This document shows, in pieces, positions 13,931 to 16,167 of a stretch of DNA of 16,167 nt (its first letter is position 1; each line of letters opens with the position of its first letter). Origin of the DNA: RGIG5057 sp036653755 (GTDB lineage Bacteria; Bacillota; Clostridia; TANB77; CAG-465); assembly GCA_036653755.1 (NCBI GenBank), contig JAVVTJ010000021.1, positions 1 through 16,167 of the forward strand, given 5' to 3'. Both the position numbers and the translations under genes were made by a program. The notes below the pieces were generated by a model. That model did not search any database and was not told the DNA's origin. It saw only the letters and a program-made list of their open reading frames with translations.

Positions 13931-14096
13931 AGATGAACTAAAAAAGGTGCTATTAATTAATGGAGGTATTTAGGGTCTAATCAAGAAGCTCCCTGAATTT
14001 GCTGCGGGGCTGTAATACCATAGATAAACTGCAAAAATGATGAATTAAAATGGAATGAAGTCTCGCAGCAAATTCAGGGTAGACTTTAAAAAAAGT
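13931..14096 (+). repeat. Hairpin-bearing repeat, copy B
   Basis: Second copy, ending 63 bp before the small ORF that precedes avd. Its stem pairs 13991–14008 with 14062–14079 (18 bp, one G·T) around a 53-nt loop. The loop shares TACCATAGATAAACT and GATGAATTAAAATGGAATG with copy A. The base of the stem differs from A, where pairing extends to GTCTAC/GTAGAC. Both copies are downstream of VR; BPP-1 needs a hairpin/cruciform downstream of its VR for efficient homing, although that one is far smaller. Confidence 0.75.
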
Positions 14097-14159
14097 AATC
14101 CAAAAAACTATGTTTTAGTCTTTTTATTAAAATGTTGTTTTGGAGAAAGGAAAAGTTTT

Positions 14160-14264
14160 ATGACTTTTTTAGAGTTTGTAAATAATATAAAAGAAGATAA
14201 TAAAATAGAGAAAATTTTAATTGATAATATGTTAGATAAAAATGGTGATTATATTGGAAAATAG
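14160..14264 (+). CDS. Small ORF, 34 aa, upstream of and overlapping avd
   Basis: ATG at 14160 is well placed after GGAGAAAGG (14142–14150). The product MTFLEFVNNIKEDNKIEKIL plus 14 more residues is acidic/basic and helical-looking, with no recognised family. An upstream in-frame ATG at 14055 lies inside hairpin repeat B and lacks this ribosome binding site, so I take 14160. Its end overlaps the start region of avd, which has no good ribosome binding site. The likeliest role is translational coupling, or it is simply the first gene of the avd–RT operon. Confidence 0.5.
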   Translation: MTFLEFVNNIKEDNKIEKILIDNMLDKNGDYIGK

Positions 14265-14613
14265 TTATTTAAAATTAATACCTAAATATGAAATATATAT
14301 TGAGTATGTTTTTAATATTTTAAATAAATTACCTAAAACAGAGAAGTTTAATATTGGTAATGAATTTAAATGTGTTATTTATTCTTGTTTTGAAAATATT
14401 ATGTATTTAAATAAAGTTAATATTAAATATAGGATGGATTATATAAATAAAATTGATAGTGAAATAAGTATGCAAAGGATTTTTATACGTATTATGTATA
14501 AAAATAAATATATTGATCTAAAAAAGTATAGTTATAGTATTGAGTTATTAAATGAATTAGGTAAAATGATCGGAGGATATGTTAAGGCTATTGGTATAAA
14601 TTATGGGAAGTAA
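14242..14613 (+). CDS. avd: Avd, DGR accessory variability determinant
   Basis: Four-helix-bundle protein that, in studied DGRs, forms a positively charged pentamer, binds the RT and is required for cDNA synthesis from TR RNA. The 123-aa sequence shows the family pattern: LPKTEKFNIGNEFK in the first half and YSYSIELLNELGKMIGGYVKA at the C-terminus, with helical Lys/Ile-rich segments between. The start is uncertain: ATG 14242 or TTG 14254, neither with a clear Shine-Dalgarno; coupling to the 34-codon ORF (stop 14264) is plausible. It overlaps the RT gene by 11 bp. Family assignment rests on sequence pattern and on its position directly before an RT. Confidence 0.88.
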   Translation: MVIILENSYLKLIPKYEIYIEYVFNILNKLPKTEKFNIGNEFKCVIYSCFENIMYLNKVNIKYRMDYINKIDSEISMQRIFIRIMYKNKYIDLKKYSYSIELLNELGKMIGGYVKAIGINYGK

Positions 14614-15625
14614 GTTTAATGATATTTTTAAGTCAAAAATAAGTTATTCTTTGTTATATGATTCATATTTATTATCTAAAAAAGGTAAAAGATATAGAGA
14701 TGATGTTATTAAGTTTGGTTTAAGATTTGAAGATTATTTAAATAGTATTTTAAATGATTTGAAAAGTAACAAATATGTTTTTAGTAAGTATAAGTTGTTT
14801 TATGTTTATGAACCTAAATGTAGAAAAGTATTAGCGGCTTCTTTTAGAGATAGGATTGTTCATACTTGGTATGTTAAGTCATTTATAGAACCTATTTTTG
14901 TTCCTACTTTTATAAATAATAGTTATGCTTGTATTATAGGTAAGGGTATGCATAAATGTATGAGGGATGTAAGAAGAAGTTTATGTAATGTAAGTAGAGA
15001 TGATAGATATATTAATGGATATATTTTAAAGATGGATATTGCTAAATATTTTCAAAATATTGATAGAAATATTTTGTTTGATATTATACAAAAAAAAGTA
15101 TATGATAAAGATTTTTTGTTATTTACAAAAAGTATATTAAATTCTAGTAGTATGTATGATGAAGTAGAAGGTGTATCTATACCAATTGGTAATTATAGCT
15201 CTCAAATGTTTGCTAATATATATTTGAATGAAGTTGATCAGTTTGTTAAACATAAGTTGGGGTGTAGATATTATTTTAGATATATGGATGATAGTTTATG
15301 TATTTGTAAATCTAAGGAAGAAGCTAAGTATTTTTTAAATGAAATTATTGTTTTTTTAAATGATAAGTTACATTTGAAATTAAATAAAAAAACAAGTATT
15401 TTTAAAATATCACAAGGTGTTAATTTTTGTGGATATAAAATAAATAAAGATTATGTTAAGATAAGAGTTACAGGAAGAAAGAAGTTAATTAAGAAGATAA
15501 AATATATAAGGTATAAAATAACTAATAATTTGATTGATTTTAAAGATGTGAGTAGGTTATTATGTGGTCATATTGGATATATTAAATATGCAAATATTGG
15601 TAATATTTTGAATAAGTATTTTTAA
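14603..15625 (+). CDS. DGR reverse transcriptase
   Basis: Copies TR RNA into cDNA with adenine-specific errors. 340 aa, typical for DGR RTs, with no added maturase or endonuclease domain. Visible motifs: the block-3 aspartate in LKMDIAKYFQNID (D145), the DGR-type block 4 IPIGNYSSQMFANIYLNEVD (G196-N-Y-S-S-Q201, the GxxxSQ hallmark replacing the QG found in group II intron and retron RTs), catalytic YMDD (227–230) and the downstream KLNKKTS … FCGYKI blocks. The ATG at 14603 overlaps avd; an upstream in-frame ATG (14579) runs into a TAA, which excludes it. Translation probably depends on coupling to avd. TR follows 76 bp after the stop. Confidence 0.96.
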   Translation: MGSKFNDIFKSKISYSLLYDSYLLSKKGKRYRDDVIKFGLRFEDYLNSILNDLKSNKYVFSKYKLFYVYEPKCRKVLAASFRDRIVHTWYVKSFIEPIFVPTFINNSYACIIGKGMHKCMRDVRRSLCNVSRDDRYINGYILKMDIAKYFQNIDRNILFDIIQKKVYDKDFLLFTKSILNSSSMYDEVEGVSIPIGNYSSQMFANIYLNEVDQFVKHKLGCRYYFRYMDDSLCICKSKEEAKYFLNEIIVFLNDKLHLKLNKKTSIFKISQGVNFCGYKINKDYVKIRVTGRKKLIKKIKYIRYKITNNLIDFKDVSRLLCGHIGYIKYANIGNILNKYF

Positions 15626-15701
15626 TTTTAAAAAAAATAAAAGTTTAATAAAAATTTAGAAAATTTATTCAGAAATAAATATTATAGGGTAAGGTTATAT
15701 A

Positions 15702-15834
15702 AGGCGAACTCTACTAACAGGGTTATCCGTGGTGGCAACTACAACAACGATGGTGCTAGCAATCCAGCCGGCAACCGTAACAACAACGATGTCAGCAATA
15801 GCAACGATAACATCGGTTTTCGTCCTGCGCTCTA
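15702..15834 (+). repeat. DGR template repeat (TR)
   Basis: Donor of the mutagenic cDNA. It lies in the same orientation as the VR, downstream of the RT gene. Read in the VR frame it encodes NSTNRVIRGGNYNNDG and continues to IGFRPAL and a TAA, with AAC/AAT codons at the positions that vary. It is unlikely to be translated: no start or ribosome binding site precedes it. Its 39 adenines up to 15814 are the mutable positions, of which 18 differ in the present VR. About 50% G+C (66 of 132 counted), far above the flanks. IMH* is the 3' end (15813–15834). Confidence 0.96.
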
Positions 15835-15850
15835 ATATGTGTATCTAGAT

Positions 15851-15906
15851 TATGTATTTTAAGGAATACATACAATGAGTATTAGTTTTAAAGGAACTTT
15901 ATCCTT
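15851..15906 (+). other. Hairpins immediately downstream of TR (possible DGR RNA spacer)
   Basis: TATGTATT (15851–15858) pairs with AATACATA (15865–15872) around TTAAGG. A second small stem, AAGGA (15891–15895) with TCCTT (15902–15906), has a six-base loop. They begin 17 bp after TR. In BPP-1 the RNA just 3' of TR (the spacer) is structured and used with RT–Avd for cDNA priming; these stems are candidates for the equivalent here. Inference by position only. Confidence 0.35.
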
Positions 15907-15925
15907 CCAGAGTAATTATAATTAT

Positions 15926-15970
15926 TAATTTAATTTAATTTAGTTTAGTTTAGTTTAGTTTAGTTTAGTT
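15926..15970 (+). repeat. 5-bp tandem repeat (3 x TAATT, 6 x TAGTT)
   Basis: Nine exact pentamer units in a row, 45 bp, in intergenic DNA between the DGR and the next gene. The two unit variants are grouped, which suggests expansion of TAGTT by slippage. Copy number could vary between strains. Confidence 0.9.
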
Positions 15971-15998
15971 ATAATGAAAAAGGTAAATTTAAACTAGG

Positions 15999-16041
15999 GT
16001 ATATATATGATTTAAAAAGTATATATACTCGCTTTTTTTTT
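15999..16041 (+). terminator. Probable Rho-independent terminator closing the DGR region
   Basis: GTATATATA (15999–16007) pairs with TATATATAC (16020–16028) around a 12-nt loop, followed by TCGC and nine T (16033–16041). The stem is A/T-only and weak, but its place between the TR and the next promoter fits the end of the avd–RT–TR transcript. Confidence 0.6.
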
Positions 16042-16088
16042 ATTTTTTTAAAAAAAATATATTTTCATTCCAAAAAAGAAACAAAAAT

Positions 16089-16117
16089 TTGACTTTTATG
16101 AATGAAAATGGTATCAT
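16089..16117 (+). promoter_or_regulatory. Sigma-A promoter for the gene at the window end
   Basis: TTGACT (16089–16094) and TATCAT (16112–16117) are 17 bp apart. The start point near 16124 lies 18 bp before the ATG at 16142, marking a new transcription unit after the DGR. Confidence 0.7.
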
Positions 16118-16141
16118 ATATTATATAAGTGAGGTAATGAT

Positions 16142-16167
16142 ATGAAATTAATTAAAAGAGAATATTA
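16142..16167 (+). CDS. First codons of a gene running out of the window
   Basis: ATG at 16142 follows GTGAGGT (16129–16135) and a good promoter. Only MKLIKREY is visible, so the product cannot be identified. No in-frame stop occurs before the edge. Confidence 0.5.

Noticed and set aside
13734..14096. CRISPR array
   Set aside because: There are only two copies of ~165 bp with internal hairpins and no short repeat–spacer pattern or cas genes.
14055..14159. Longer version of the small ORF starting at 14055
   Set aside because: This extension lies within hairpin repeat B and has no Shine-Dalgarno, while ATG 14160 has a good one.
14603..15625. Group II intron or retron reverse transcriptase
   Set aside because: The RT has no maturase or endonuclease region and carries the DGR block-4 GxxxSQ; the adjacent Avd and the TR/VR pair settle the class.
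15704..15835. TR as a translated gene
   Set aside because: It is open in the VR frame up to a TAA, but no start codon or ribosome binding site precedes it, and its adenine relation to VR explains it fully.

Overview
The window is about 16.2 kb of very A+T-rich DNA with a Firmicutes (Bacillota) gene order: a dnaG–rpoD operon, then ctsR–mcsA–mcsB–clpC. Codon use, Gram-positive ribosome binding sites and a Clostridia-style prepilin leader suggest an uncultivated, probably gut-associated, Clostridia-like bacterium. This placement is inferred from gene content only.

Layout. 1–348: end of a membrane-protein reading frame. 372–3543: DNA primase and the primary sigma factor, closed by a terminator. 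3683–5125: an unrecognised membrane-anchored protein with its own promoter and terminator. 5309–9759: the CtsR regulon operon (repressor, McsA, McsB arginine kinase, ClpC unfoldase) behind a near-consensus promoter with a CtsR-like operator. 9800–10702: a monocistronic unrecognised gene whose codon use differs from its neighbours. 10776–15835: a complete diversity-generating retroelement (DGR). 15840–16167: small hairpins, a 5-bp tandem repeat, a terminator, a promoter and the first codons of another gene.

The DGR consists of an 827-aa surface protein (prepilin-like leader, Ig/FN3-like repeats, C-terminal formylglycine-generating-enzyme/C-type-lectin-like domain) with a variable repeat (VR) as its last ~45 codons. 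It continues with two diverged hairpin-bearing repeats, a 34-codon ORF, avd, a reverse transcriptase with YMDD, and a template repeat (TR) 76 bp after the RT gene. TR and VR align without gaps over 133 bp with 23 differences: 18 are at TR adenines, 4 lie in the 3' IMH-like segment, and one is an internal G-to-T. The inferred cycle is that RT plus Avd copy TR RNA with adenine-specific errors and the cDNA replaces VR, rewriting the tip of the displayed protein. TR is about 50% G+C in an otherwise strongly A+T-rich region.

The second unusual signal is a pair of frame breaks. dnaG and clpC are each split by one extra base in the same heptamer, A-CTT-CGG, and reading resumes correctly in the +1 frame at a conserved Leu-Gly. 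These are the only zero-frame CGG codons I found in the dnaG-to-clpC block. The arrangement (CUU in the P site, a rare Arg codon in the A site) resembles the yeast Ty1 CUU-AGG-C +1 site. It may be programmed frameshifting at a hungry or unassigned CGG codon; a systematic sequence error is the main alternative.
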